Shown here: piece by piece, positions 1 to 6,601 of the stretch
Numbering within the stretch: position 1 is the first letter of the stretch
Layout: each line of letters starts with the position of its first letter
DNA from: a virus
Virus record (IMG/VR): IMGVR_UViG_3300029262_000082
Coordinates: 1 to 24,343 of that record
Direction: 5' to 3' (one strand)
Length of the DNA: 24,343 nt
Position numbers and translations under genes: made by a program
Notes under the pieces: generated by a model
What the model was told of the DNA's origin: nothing
The model's input: only the letters and a program-made list of their open reading frames with translations
Databases searched by the model: none

Positions 1-216
1 GCTGAATCTCTCACCGCCGTCTCCTATGTGCAAAGCCTCGCCCTCGTCAAATTGAGAGAACTTGTTACCTGTTTGCACAACACCCATTAAGGTAGAGACA
101 GACTTAACACCTTCTACCCAGCTGTTATTCCCATCATAAGCCCCAGTGGTAATGGAGTACCTAGTAATTCTGGTCATCATACGGGCATCAAATGCTCTTC
201 CCATTTGCATGGCCAT
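1..216 (-). CDS. Hypothetical virion protein, partial (head-tail connector region)
   Basis: Partial gene: 72 codons are open to the left window edge, so the C-terminus is missing. The ATG shares one base with the stop of the DUF4054 gene (taATG), and a GAGG lies about 9 bases upstream, so the start is well supported and translation is probably coupled. The visible N-terminus begins MAMQMGRAFDARMMTRI and continues with a stretch rich in Gly, Ser and aromatic residues (residues 20-72). There is no signal peptide or membrane segment. Its place directly after a DUF4054 head-completion gene suggests a small head-tail joining or tail-completion protein. I do not recognise the family, and the role is inferred from position only. 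Confidence 0.75.
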   Translation of the reverse strand, partial: MAMQMGRAFDARMMTRITRYSITTGAYDGNNSWVEGVKSVSTLMGVVQTGNKFSQFDEGEALHIGDGGERFS

Positions 217-575
217 TAAGTGTGCCTCATGCCAGTCAGACAAATCTTTCTTATCTGGATGTATCGCTTACCATAGGAAGTGCTCTGTAACTCATTGTAG
301 TTAGGTTCAACATCACCTATAGCAACTTCAGTAATTACATCATCAACCTCCCGCTTACGCAATGGAGCTACTGCACCTGAGTCACCTGCAAATTGAAACT
401 CACTTACTGTTAATAAGTGGGCAGCGTAATAAGATTGGGCCATGTCATACATGTCCAGCCACTTACCTTTAGAAGACATAAACGTGGCAGTATCAGCTAA
501 GAATAAGTCTATTCGTACATCTTCTACACCAATAAACTCAGGGAAGCGAGATTTAAATTCTAGGCTTGTTGCCAT
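216..575 (-). CDS. DUF4054-type head completion / head-tail connector protein
   Basis: A 119-aa protein of the size and pattern of DUF4054 phage proteins: an N-terminal helical start with FKSRFPEF, a region like YDMAQSYYAAHLL (about residues 43-55), and an ending containing STSYGKRY (about residues 98-105). In this family the small, mostly helical protein is encoded just after the major capsid gene and is thought to act as a head-completion or adaptor protein at the portal vertex. An AGGAG lies 6 bases before the ATG. The gene comes after the capsid operon and overlaps the next gene by one base. The family call rests on remembered sequence pattern and gene order; the precise role in the virion is inference. 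Confidence 0.75.
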   Translation of the reverse strand: MATSLEFKSRFPEFIGVEDVRIDLFLADTATFMSSKGKWLDMYDMAQSYYAAHLLTVSEFQFAGDSGAVAPLRKREVDDVITEVAIGDVEPNYNELQSTSYGKRYIQIRKICLTGMRHT

Positions 576-584
576 GTTACACTC

Positions 585-875
585 CTATTTAGTTGATACA
601 GGTTTCTTCTTACTAGCTACTAGTGCTTCGGCCTTAGCTAGCTCTTTTGCATCTGACATTTCTTGCTCAGCTTTTGTTAGCTTAGGTGCTTCGGTAACTA
701 CTAAGATGCCAGACTTTAGCTGGGCAGCAAAGTTATGTTCTTGTGCTTTCCATGTTTCATCATCAAGAGTCAAAGTAGACTCACCAATAATGGTAATGTA
801 CTTAGTAGGTGCATCAGCCTTTAGCTTACTACACATGATTGATTGATTGCTTGGAGATACGTTTTTAATTTTCAT
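585..875 (-). CDS. Hypothetical small virion-region protein
   Basis: 96 aa. The first 60 residues look like short beta strands (for example KYITIIGESTLTLDDETW), followed by an Ala/Lys/Glu-rich helical tail (about residues 63-96) ending in a basic cluster KKKPVSTK. There is no membrane segment and no catalytic motif that I can see. The ATG overlaps the stop of the upstream membrane-protein gene (ATGA), so the two are probably translationally coupled. It sits between the capsid gene and the DUF4054 gene, a place often filled by small head proteins. The family is not recognised, and a structural role is only a guess from position. Confidence 0.7.
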   Translation of the reverse strand: MKIKNVSPSNQSIMCSKLKADAPTKYITIIGESTLTLDDETWKAQEHNFAAQLKSGILVVTEAPKLTKAEQEMSDAKELAKAEALVASKKKPVSTK

Positions 876-1240
876 AGCTTTAGATTCTCTTCTCTAGTAT
901 TTATTGACTGCACCAGATTTTTGATGCGTTCATCTTGTACGGCAACCCTGACAATTACACTTTGGTACACTATGTCAAGTTTATCAAGAGCAATTAATAC
1001 TCTTTTATTTGTGTCTGCCAGCATGGGTATCTGGCTCTCAAGTCCTGACAGCCTTAAAATTGTAGACTGTAAGGCCGTAGACTCAGCCAACAACCTAGCA
1101 TTGAACTCATTCAGTGTCAGGTCTTGTACTATGTTTGCCTTGCTGTTTGCATCAACCTTAGCATAGAAAGCACCATAAGCACTTCCTGCTGTTAAGAGAA
1201 CAACCAGAAGGCCAACAGCATTTTCTTTGATCCAGTGCAT
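872..1240 (-). CDS. Membrane-anchored coiled-coil protein, unknown function
   Basis: 122 aa. Residues about 7-27 form one hydrophobic segment (AVGLLVVLLTAGSAYGAFYA), which could be an uncleaved signal anchor. The remainder (residues 30-120) is predominantly helical with spaced Leu/Ile/Val, consistent with a coiled coil. A short N-terminal membrane anchor plus a periplasmic coiled coil is the architecture of inner-membrane spanins (Rz-like), but the same layout occurs in other phage membrane proteins. It lies between the major capsid gene and small head genes, with no holin or endolysin in view. A strong AAGGGG precedes the ATG, and its stop overlaps the next gene by 4 bases. Function is unknown; spanin is one possibility. 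Confidence 0.7.
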   Translation of the reverse strand: MHWIKENAVGLLVVLLTAGSAYGAFYAKVDANSKANIVQDLTLNEFNARLLAESTALQSTILRLSGLESQIPMLADTNKRVLIALDKLDIVYQSVIVRVAVQDERIKNLVQSINTREENLKL

Positions 1241-1254
1241 GTTGGCCCCTTACT

Positions 1255-2343
1255 TTAGACTCCGTAGAAGTGCTGGAATGCCGCTGGTCGTATCATTTCT
1301 ACACCTGCAAAGCGACCATAGCAGTTTATTTCAAACTCCAATCCTTTGTACTGAACAGGTAAGTGCATGTACGGGAATGGCTCACGAATACGTGCATTGT
1401 CTGCACCAGTAGTCATAACGGTAAAGCCAGCACCCTTGCCGCCAAGAGGATCGAATGTACCGCCAGCTTGGTCATAGATACCTTCTAGCTCATTGATATC
1501 GACAAACTGGTCAGCACTCTTGATGTACTTGTTGTTAGCTAAGAACCAATTCATAATAGAAACATCAGAGTTGATTGAGCGAGGAGTGTTCTCTAAGTAT
1601 AGCTTCTTCTCAACAGAGATTAAGATACGGTCTGCTCGGAACAACTTCTTAGTATCTGTGTATATCTTTGCACATGCATCTGTAAGATCTTTGATAACTT
1701 CATCAGGAGTCTTATCGACACCCCATGCACGAGAGTTACCACCACCAGAAGCCTGAGCTACCTGAGTTTTAGCTACTGTCAATGCAGGTGCACCTGCTGG
1801 TCCAGCAAAGAAGCCTTCCAAGTTATTTTCTTCACTACCGAATAAGATGATCTGATTGACCTTCTCTTCATAAGAACGACGACCAGCTTCAGCTTTACGA
1901 GCTTCCAAAGGCAAGCCAGTTAGTTTAGCAGCTGCTAGTTCCTGACGTGAGTAGCCAAAAGCGTTACCCAAAGTACGAACAGTGATGCTGTACTCTTTAC
2001 CAGAAATATCAGAACGAGGAAGGTCAGTTGCCTTACCAGCAATGATAGCTGTCTCACCACGCTTGTCGTAAGAGCGGTAAGTGATAGTATTAACACCTTC
2101 ACCACCTTCAGTGTTTAGTGCAAAGATATTACGACCCATTAAGTCTGGGTATAGAACATCAAAAGACTGAGCTTGAATATATTCAAGTTGACGTTGGAAG
2201 AATACACCTTCATCATCATTTAGAAAGGCACCGATTCTAATGCCATTCTCAATAGCATCAGAGATAACGAAGTCTACTTTAGCTTCGTTAGTTAGCTCAA
2301 CTCGGGTTACTTCGTCTAGGGCAAATACTTGTACTGTTTTCAT
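1255..2343 (-). CDS. Major capsid protein (DUF2184-like, HK97 fold)
   Basis: 362 aa. The protein shows the DUF2184-type capsid pattern: FFQRQLEYIQAQSFDVLYPDLMG near residues 48-70, TYRSYDKRGETAII near residues 87-101, DLPRSDISG, then the Y-S-R-Q-E-L block followed by a Gly and a helix rich in Ala/Arg (GRRSYEEKVNQI), and FGSEENNLEGFF. In this family these parts correspond to the N-arm, E-loop and spine helix of an HK97-fold capsid subunit. It follows the protease/scaffold candidate and the cement protein, as expected for a head operon. A weak AAGGA precedes the ATG. A 39-base gap separates it from the cement gene, with no hairpin that I can see. The length suits this family. Confidence 0.85.
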   Translation of the reverse strand: MKTVQVFALDEVTRVELTNEAKVDFVISDAIENGIRIGAFLNDDEGVFFQRQLEYIQAQSFDVLYPDLMGRNIFALNTEGGEGVNTITYRSYDKRGETAIIAGKATDLPRSDISGKEYSITVRTLGNAFGYSRQELAAAKLTGLPLEARKAEAGRRSYEEKVNQIILFGSEENNLEGFFAGPAGAPALTVAKTQVAQASGGGNSRAWGVDKTPDEVIKDLTDACAKIYTDTKKLFRADRILISVEKKLYLENTPRSINSDVSIMNWFLANNKYIKSADQFVDINELEGIYDQAGGTFDPLGGKGAGFTVMTTGADNARIREPFPYMHLPVQYKGLEFEINCYGRFAGVEMIRPAAFQHFYGV

Positions 2344-2382
2344 TTATAAAATTCCTTAATTCTTAAAAGATGTAAGTAGTGC

Positions 2383-2886
2383 TTAAGCTACAATAGAGAT
2401 GCGCACTTTGATAATGTCATCAGAAACGCCAGAATCTTCAGCAACTACGTTAAGTGTCTCAACGATAGTAGTAGTAGAAGCAGCTGCACTAGTAAACATA
2501 CCAGTAGCTGTGACAACGTTAAGTACTTCGCCAGCAGCTACAGCAGCAGACCCAGAATCTAATTGAATGTATAAGTAGCCATCACGAATCAAAGATACAG
2601 ATTCAGTAGCGTAGTAGTAAGTACTGACACCATCTGAAGGACGTGTACCAGATTCATGGTTGTACTCTCGCTGAGAGATAGCAAAGATATTAATGGCAGT
2701 GCCAGCAGTACCAGCAGCAGATAGGCTAACGCCACGCTCTACGGTAGCAGCATCACGGGACATAGCCTTACCGAAGCCAGCTTGTGCAGAAGTTAGTACG
2801 CCAGTTTGGACAACGCGAGGGCCAGAGTCAACTAGCTCACCAGCGTAACCTTTGGCTGTGTAAACGTTAAATGCTTGGATAGTCAT
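2383..2886 (-). CDS. Structural cement / capsid decoration protein (Gp24-like)
   Basis: 167 aa, rich in Ala, Gly, Ser, Thr and Val, with almost no Cys and a beta-strand pattern throughout. It starts MTIQAFNVYTAKGYAGELVD, continues with a Ser-Arg-Asp block (KAMSRDAATVERGVSL), and a central YYYATESVSLIRDGYLYI near residues 91-108. This is the layout of structural cement proteins (Gp24 family) encoded immediately before DUF2184 capsid genes, where they decorate and stabilise the shell. Its position between the DUF2213 gene and the capsid gene supports this. A G-poor upstream AAGGAAT provides a ribosome-binding site. No enzymatic motif is visible. Confidence 0.75.
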   Translation of the reverse strand: MTIQAFNVYTAKGYAGELVDSGPRVVQTGVLTSAQAGFGKAMSRDAATVERGVSLSAAGTAGTAINIFAISQREYNHESGTRPSDGVSTYYYATESVSLIRDGYLYIQLDSGSAAVAAGEVLNVVTATGMFTSAAASTTTIVETLNVVAEDSGVSDDIIKVRISIVA

Positions 2887-2903
2887 AGTATGTTATTCCT
2901 TAT

Positions 2904-3995
2904 TTATTTACTTTGGGCTGATTGACGTGCAACCATTTTATTACGAGCTTCGGCTACTGCATCAACAGGCTTAGCATCAATTGTTATGTGAGTATCTTGT
3001 GTCTTGATTAACTTACCCATAGGTGTTTCACCACTCTCAAGGGCATCAGCAATCAATTCAAACATAGCCTCCACGAAACTTTCTTTCTTAGTAGAGAAGT
3101 CTTTATCAGGATACTGGTCAGTAACAACTAGCAGACGAATCTCGGCAGTAGTCTTACCACCAATGTCAGCAAGTCTAAAGTCAGAGATCAAGCGAGCTTG
3201 CTCAATAACTTCACATCGTTCAGTAACATCTTCTTGTCCAGCAGCAATAGCGTCAGCTAACTCTACCTTATCTTTCTCTACTTGTAACTCTAATGCATCT
3301 ACTTTAGTGTTGGCTGCATCTAGTAGTTCCTTAGAGGCCTCTACCTTAACTAGTGCATCAGCTAATGCCACTTGAGCACACTCTAGCGCATCACCTACTA
3401 ATACTTCAGCTTCATCAGATATACGGCAACTTGATCCTGCGCGGCCTGCTGTTACTATAGCAATATGGTTAGCACGTATATTACGTTGGAAGTACTTACC
3501 ATCTACTTCTTCAATGTCACAAGTGTACCCAGCGGATAGCTCCTGTGCTTCATCAAGACAAGTAATAGCTTCTTTGGTAGTAAGAATGAGGGTACCACCT
3601 AAGGTGTCTTCATCACGAACTGGCATTCCTTCTAGCATACCTACTTGAAGCTCTTTAGCATTATCTACAGTAATAGCAATGGCTGTACCTTTGTCATCTT
3701 TAGGATGCCCAATAGTAACAGGTGCACTACGGAATGAGTCTAAGGAGTCTGTATTAAATACATCTGCTTCGTCACGCCATACTGTAACAACTTTGTCTGG
3801 GGATACATCTGCTAGGCCTAACTGCTTAGCTGTGTACAATTGTGAGCCTGTACGAGCAAACTTACAAGGTACATGCATTTGTCCTGCATCTGTAAGAGTC
3901 CTCTTAGTAGGCACACTAATTCGGTCTGTAAATGATACACCAGTTAATAGTGCTTCATCGACCATAAGTAAATTAGTCTTAATAACTTTATTCAC
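2904..3995 (-). CDS. DUF2213 protein: candidate prohead protease fused to a scaffold-like coiled coil
   Basis: 363 aa from a GTG start. The start is chosen because AAGGAG lies 6 bases upstream and the GTG overlaps the portal stop by 8 bases; a longer frame would overlap the portal by 74 bases without a ribosome-binding site. Residues about 30-190 match the DUF2213 pattern, with PVTIGHP (His97), ELSAGY (Ser154) and ANHIAIV (His177). His and Ser in these places fit a serine-type head maturation protease, an assignment made for this family by analogy with HK97 protease. Residues about 200-275 are Ala/Leu/Glu/Lys-rich and look like a coiled coil, as in a scaffold. The order portal, this gene, cement, capsid fits a head-assembly role. 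The protease activity is inferred, not shown. Confidence 0.75.
   Translation of the reverse strand: MNKVIKTNLLMVDEALLTGVSFTDRISVPTKRTLTDAGQMHVPCKFARTGSQLYTAKQLGLADVSPDKVVTVWRDEADVFNTDSLDSFRSAPVTIGHPKDDKGTAIAITVDNAKELQVGMLEGMPVRDEDTLGGTLILTTKEAITCLDEAQELSAGYTCDIEEVDGKYFQRNIRANHIAIVTAGRAGSSCRISDEAEVLVGDALECAQVALADALVKVEASKELLDAANTKVDALELQVEKDKVELADAIAAGQEDVTERCEVIEQARLISDFRLADIGGKTTAEIRLLVVTDQYPDKDFSTKKESFVEAMFELIADALESGETPMGKLIKTQDTHITIDAKPVDAVAEARNKMVARQSAQSK
3464..3479 (-). promoter_or_regulatory. Possible internal phage promoter copy inside the DUF2213 gene
   Basis: On the minus strand this reads ATACGTGCTAACCATA, identical at 14 of 16 positions to the core of the two 30-bp repeats at 11500-11585 (ATACGTGCTAATGATA) and on the same strand. 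The AT-rich upstream part of the repeat is not conserved here. It lies about 0.6 kb before the cement gene and 1.1 kb before the capsid gene, where a second promoter would raise capsid expression. It also encodes a conserved DUF2213 motif (RANHI), so the match may be chance. Confidence 0.25.
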
Positions 3996-5307
3996 TTTTA
4001 GCTCCTTGGTTAATGTTCTTGTTAGGGTCTTCACCGACTTGTGCATATTTAGAGATAGCACCAGTCTTCTGTAACTCTTTTAATCCTGACTCTCTGGACA
4101 CAATACCCGCCTCTACAAGTCCTTGCATGCTTTCACGTTCTGTCTTGATACGTTCAGCTTTCTGGCCAGCAGATTCAGGAAAGATGCAAGCCCACTCATA
4201 CTTAAACTCTTCTTCACCTAATCCAAAGTGAGCAGCCAATAGTTGGTCTACTACCTTAAGTCTAGGCACAAAGATATCTTTATGAAGTCCTTGAAGAGTC
4301 TCTATATAGTTAACTAAATCAGATTCTCCAGTAGCATTCATGCCATCTGGGGAAGCCGAGAGAAATCTTGTAGCAGGTATAGAAACTGAAGCTGCGACAA
4401 TCTTTAAGTATTCCCATATTAAGTCCTTAACTCCTGAGAGCTGGATCTTCTTCTGGTCGTACTCTTCATTCTGATCCAGTATTGATACTCCAAACACACC
4501 TTTTATAGTCTTCCAGTTAGTGAATCGGCTTACCATAGCGGCAGTACCAGCATCACTTTCTAGTATAGATTGTAGGTCTGGGATCCTTATTACATCAGTG
4601 TTTGCTTCTTGTACCATCTGTGCAGCAGCAGCGCTAGCTACATGGAAGTTATCCATCTGCCGCATCAAAGGTATAAGTATGCTATCACTGTACCATAGGT
4701 TACGTTGCCGTTCGTAGATAGGAAGTTCAGTTCCTTCAAAACGAATCAGCCTGTCCTTATGTATAGGTGATGTTGTATTTACAAATTGGTAGTGATCTGG
4801 CATACCAAAGGTAACGCTCATTGGCTTCTGGTCGATCTCACCCAAAGTTACTATACGAGTCCTATCAACTACGTGCATAGACCGTAAGCAACCTGGCTTC
4901 AACCGTTTCCAGTTGACAGGCTTATCGGTGGTTCGACCATCATCAATATCTAATACTATAAAGCTTGTGCCATATAGCCTAGCCCACTGGTATGCCTCAC
5001 GAAAGAGTTTATCAACTTCAAAAGCTTTGTCGGCTTCTGTGGCTTGCTCTGAATCGAACTTACGCCACTCTCTTGTCATATCCTGTGGTACTATCTTACA
5101 CACCTTCTGGCTCAACCAATCTTCTCGAAAGCGTACAGAAAGTGTTACATGATCGTAGTTAGCACCAGAGTGGTTCCACTGTGCGTAGCTGGACTTATCT
5201 TGTGCACCACCTAGACCTGTGGCAAGATTAGATAGGCCATCTTGTAGTGCGGCCATTGTTACTTGGTTTGAGATCACTATGTCGGACTTGCTTAAGTCAG
5301 TTTCCAT
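3988..5307 (-). CDS. Portal protein (DUF1073 type)
   Basis: 439 aa. The protein has the DUF1073 portal pattern: an N-terminal YAQWNHSGANYDHVTLS segment, a wing region with KVCKIVPQDMTREWRKF, the ARLYGTSFIVLDIDDG block near residues 108-123, PDHYQF and IHKDRLIRFEG near residues 180-197, and a long helical stem leading to ATRFLSASPDGMNATGESDLVNY near residues 315-337. This subunit forms the dodecameric ring at the head vertex through which DNA is packaged and ejected. Automated annotations sometimes name this family after the anti-CBASS protein Acb1 because of an N-terminal domain label; the portal role is better supported here by its place directly before the protease/capsid genes. AAGGAG precedes the ATG with good spacing. 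Confidence 0.88.
   Translation of the reverse strand: METDLSKSDIVISNQVTMAALQDGLSNLATGLGGAQDKSSYAQWNHSGANYDHVTLSVRFREDWLSQKVCKIVPQDMTREWRKFDSEQATEADKAFEVDKLFREAYQWARLYGTSFIVLDIDDGRTTDKPVNWKRLKPGCLRSMHVVDRTRIVTLGEIDQKPMSVTFGMPDHYQFVNTTSPIHKDRLIRFEGTELPIYERQRNLWYSDSILIPLMRQMDNFHVASAAAAQMVQEANTDVIRIPDLQSILESDAGTAAMVSRFTNWKTIKGVFGVSILDQNEEYDQKKIQLSGVKDLIWEYLKIVAASVSIPATRFLSASPDGMNATGESDLVNYIETLQGLHKDIFVPRLKVVDQLLAAHFGLGEEEFKYEWACIFPESAGQKAERIKTERESMQGLVEAGIVSRESGLKELQKTGAISKYAQVGEDPNKNINQGAKSE
4002..4007 (-). promoter_or_regulatory. Ribosome-binding site fixing the GTG start of the DUF2213 gene
   Basis: AAGGAG on the minus strand, 6 bases before the GTG at 3995. It lies inside the last codons of the portal gene and rules in favour of the short start over the 22-residue extension. 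Confidence 0.75.
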
Positions 5308-5330
5308 AGTTACTCCTTATTTAATAGTAA

Positions 5331-5645
5331 TCATACAATACACTGAGAGGATATACTTAGTAGTATATTGCTCTCTCTGTTAAATTTGGTCACTAAGTTC
5401 TCTATTTGTATGCAGATGGTGTAGTTTCCTACATCCAACAGGGAAGTCTGATCTGGCAGTAACCTAAATGGGAAGACTCCTAATGCTTCACTTATGGGGT
5501 AGATTGATTGAACCTCTGCCCCTTCGGTGTCAATGATTACATACTTACAAGTATAGTCAGTGAGGTCTTGTATTTCGTTATTAATACTTACTTTGAAGTT
5601 AACAACGTCTGAACTCTCACCCTTCTTTAATACCATGCTAGTCAT
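5331..5645 (-). CDS. Hypothetical beta-sandwich protein in the tail/adsorption block
   Basis: 104 aa, starting MTSMVLKKGESSDVV. Alternating hydrophobic strands run throughout (VVNFKVSIN, KYVIIDTEG, FPFRLLPDQ, YTICIQIEN), typical of a small Ig-like beta sandwich such as those found in baseplate and fibre-associated proteins. No catalytic motif or membrane segment is visible. AAGGAA precedes the ATG at good spacing. It is the last gene of the tail-fibre-like block before the portal gene. The exact family is not recognised, and a virion role is inferred from fold-like pattern and position. Confidence 0.65.
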   Translation of the reverse strand: MTSMVLKKGESSDVVNFKVSINNEIQDLTDYTCKYVIIDTEGAEVQSIYPISEALGVFPFRLLPDQTSLLDVGNYTICIQIENLVTKFNRESNILLSISSQCIV

Positions 5646-5654
5646 GTTTGTTCC

Positions 5655-5906
5655 TTATTTAACTTGCTCCACTAACACATTAATTAGTAGCTCGGATGTT
5701 CCTTCACTTACAGTGCTACTGCTATCTAGTACGTCAATAACTAACTCTTCTGTAAATACTTCTGACAATACTTCCGCAGTATCTTCAGTAACAAGTATAT
5801 GAGAATCTCCCACCACAGTTACAAATAGTAAGTTATTAATCAAACCCCAAGCATCTAAGCTATCAGTACTAGGATAGCTAATTGCCAATTCCTCCCAAGC
5901 ATCCAT
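5655..5906 (-). CDS. Hypothetical acidic small protein in the tail/adsorption block
   Basis: 83 aa, strongly acidic, with alternating Val/Leu/Ile and Glu/Asp/Ser/Thr (VTEDTAEVLSEVFTEELVIDVL), which suggests beta strands or an amphipathic helix rather than a globular enzyme. The ATG shares one base with the stop of the 226-aa gene (taATG), so the two are probably translated in a coupled way. The N-terminal MDAWEELA and DAWGLINN segments recall the W-containing endings of fibre-associated proteins, and it may be a trailing module of the upstream 226-aa protein. No family is recognised. Confidence 0.6.
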   Translation of the reverse strand: MDAWEELAISYPSTDSLDAWGLINNLLFVTVVGDSHILVTEDTAEVLSEVFTEELVIDVLDSSSTVSEGTSELLINVLVEQVK

Positions 5907-6586
5907 TACCTAGTATACCTCCACACATTATCTGCTGTTAGTTTGTTATCAACTATAGAAGATATAATGGTGTTGACATTTACAGTGTCACTATTGGTAG
6001 TAGGTAAGAGGGAGACTGCATTGGCTAGTTCACTTATGCCCACACTTGAGTTAAATGTAGGTATGTTATCTAAAGTAACAGTCAGGCTACTTAATGTATC
6101 TTCTCTAGCTATTACAGTAGAGGCTTCAATCTCTCCTAGTGAGATATTGTTTAGGCTGCTTATGGCTGACAGTACAGGAGCAATATCAGCTACACTATTA
6201 GATGTAGGTATAGCATCTACCTTAGCCTCTTGGGATTGAGTAAGCCCAGTAGAATAATGCCTGACTACACCATCAAATACATCAAACTCTTGGGCTATGT
6301 TTTGTACGCTATCTACTCCACTATAGTGTAAGTATGCATAGTATCTCCCATCAAATCCTGATAGATCAAGTGAGGTTTCGTACACACCTTCAAAGTTATT
6401 AAGGTCTAGTCTAGTTAAGCTTTTGTCCTTAACGATCCAACCACTTTGCTTAAACTCATTACTACTCCAATCATATGAATAATTATCTGATAACCTACGA
6501 AGGGCTATAGTAGGCAAAGGGTTGGCATTAAGGACAGGTGCATTTTCTATATCTAATAGTAACCAACTAAAATTTTCAATTGCCAT
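5906..6586 (-). CDS. Putative tail / virion structural protein
   Basis: 226 aa. The first 100 residues look like a beta sandwich with aromatic strands (SYDWSSNEF, GVYETSLDLSGFDGRYYAYLHYSG). The middle (about 115-200) is rich in Ser, Asn, Ile and Leu with a helical or coiled pattern and repeated short phrases (PTSNS, PTFNS, PTTNS). It ends in NVWRYTR, resembling the VW-x-Y-x-x-R endings seen in phage tail and fibre proteins. It sits between the repeat-rich 481-aa protein and small genes leading to the portal. AGGA precedes the ATG. A structural or adsorption role is inferred from composition and neighbours. Confidence 0.65.
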   Translation of the reverse strand: MAIENFSWLLLDIENAPVLNANPLPTIALRRLSDNYSYDWSSNEFKQSGWIVKDKSLTRLDLNNFEGVYETSLDLSGFDGRYYAYLHYSGVDSVQNIAQEFDVFDGVVRHYSTGLTQSQEAKVDAIPTSNSVADIAPVLSAISSLNNISLGEIEASTVIAREDTLSSLTVTLDNIPTFNSSVGISELANAVSLLPTTNSDTVNVNTIISSIVDNKLTADNVWRYTR

Positions 6587-6601
6587 AGTATTATCCTATA
6601 G

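Noticed and set aside
442-846. 134-codon open frame on the plus strand
   Set aside because: It runs antisense across two coupled minus-strand genes with good ribosome-binding sites; its product is Ser/Ala low-complexity, typical of an antisense shadow.
872-1240. Firm spanin (Rz) call for the membrane coiled-coil gene
   Set aside because: No holin, endolysin or overlapping lipoprotein gene was seen nearby, so only the architecture is reported.
3988-4061. 22-residue N-terminal extension of the DUF2213 gene
   Set aside because: It overlaps the portal gene by 74 bases and has no ribosome-binding site, while the GTG at 3995 has AAGGAG at 6 bases.
3988-5307. Anti-CBASS Acb1 function for the DUF1073 gene
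   Set aside because: The label comes from a domain name used in automated annotation; full-length pattern and gene order point to the portal, with no sign of a phosphodiesterase domain.
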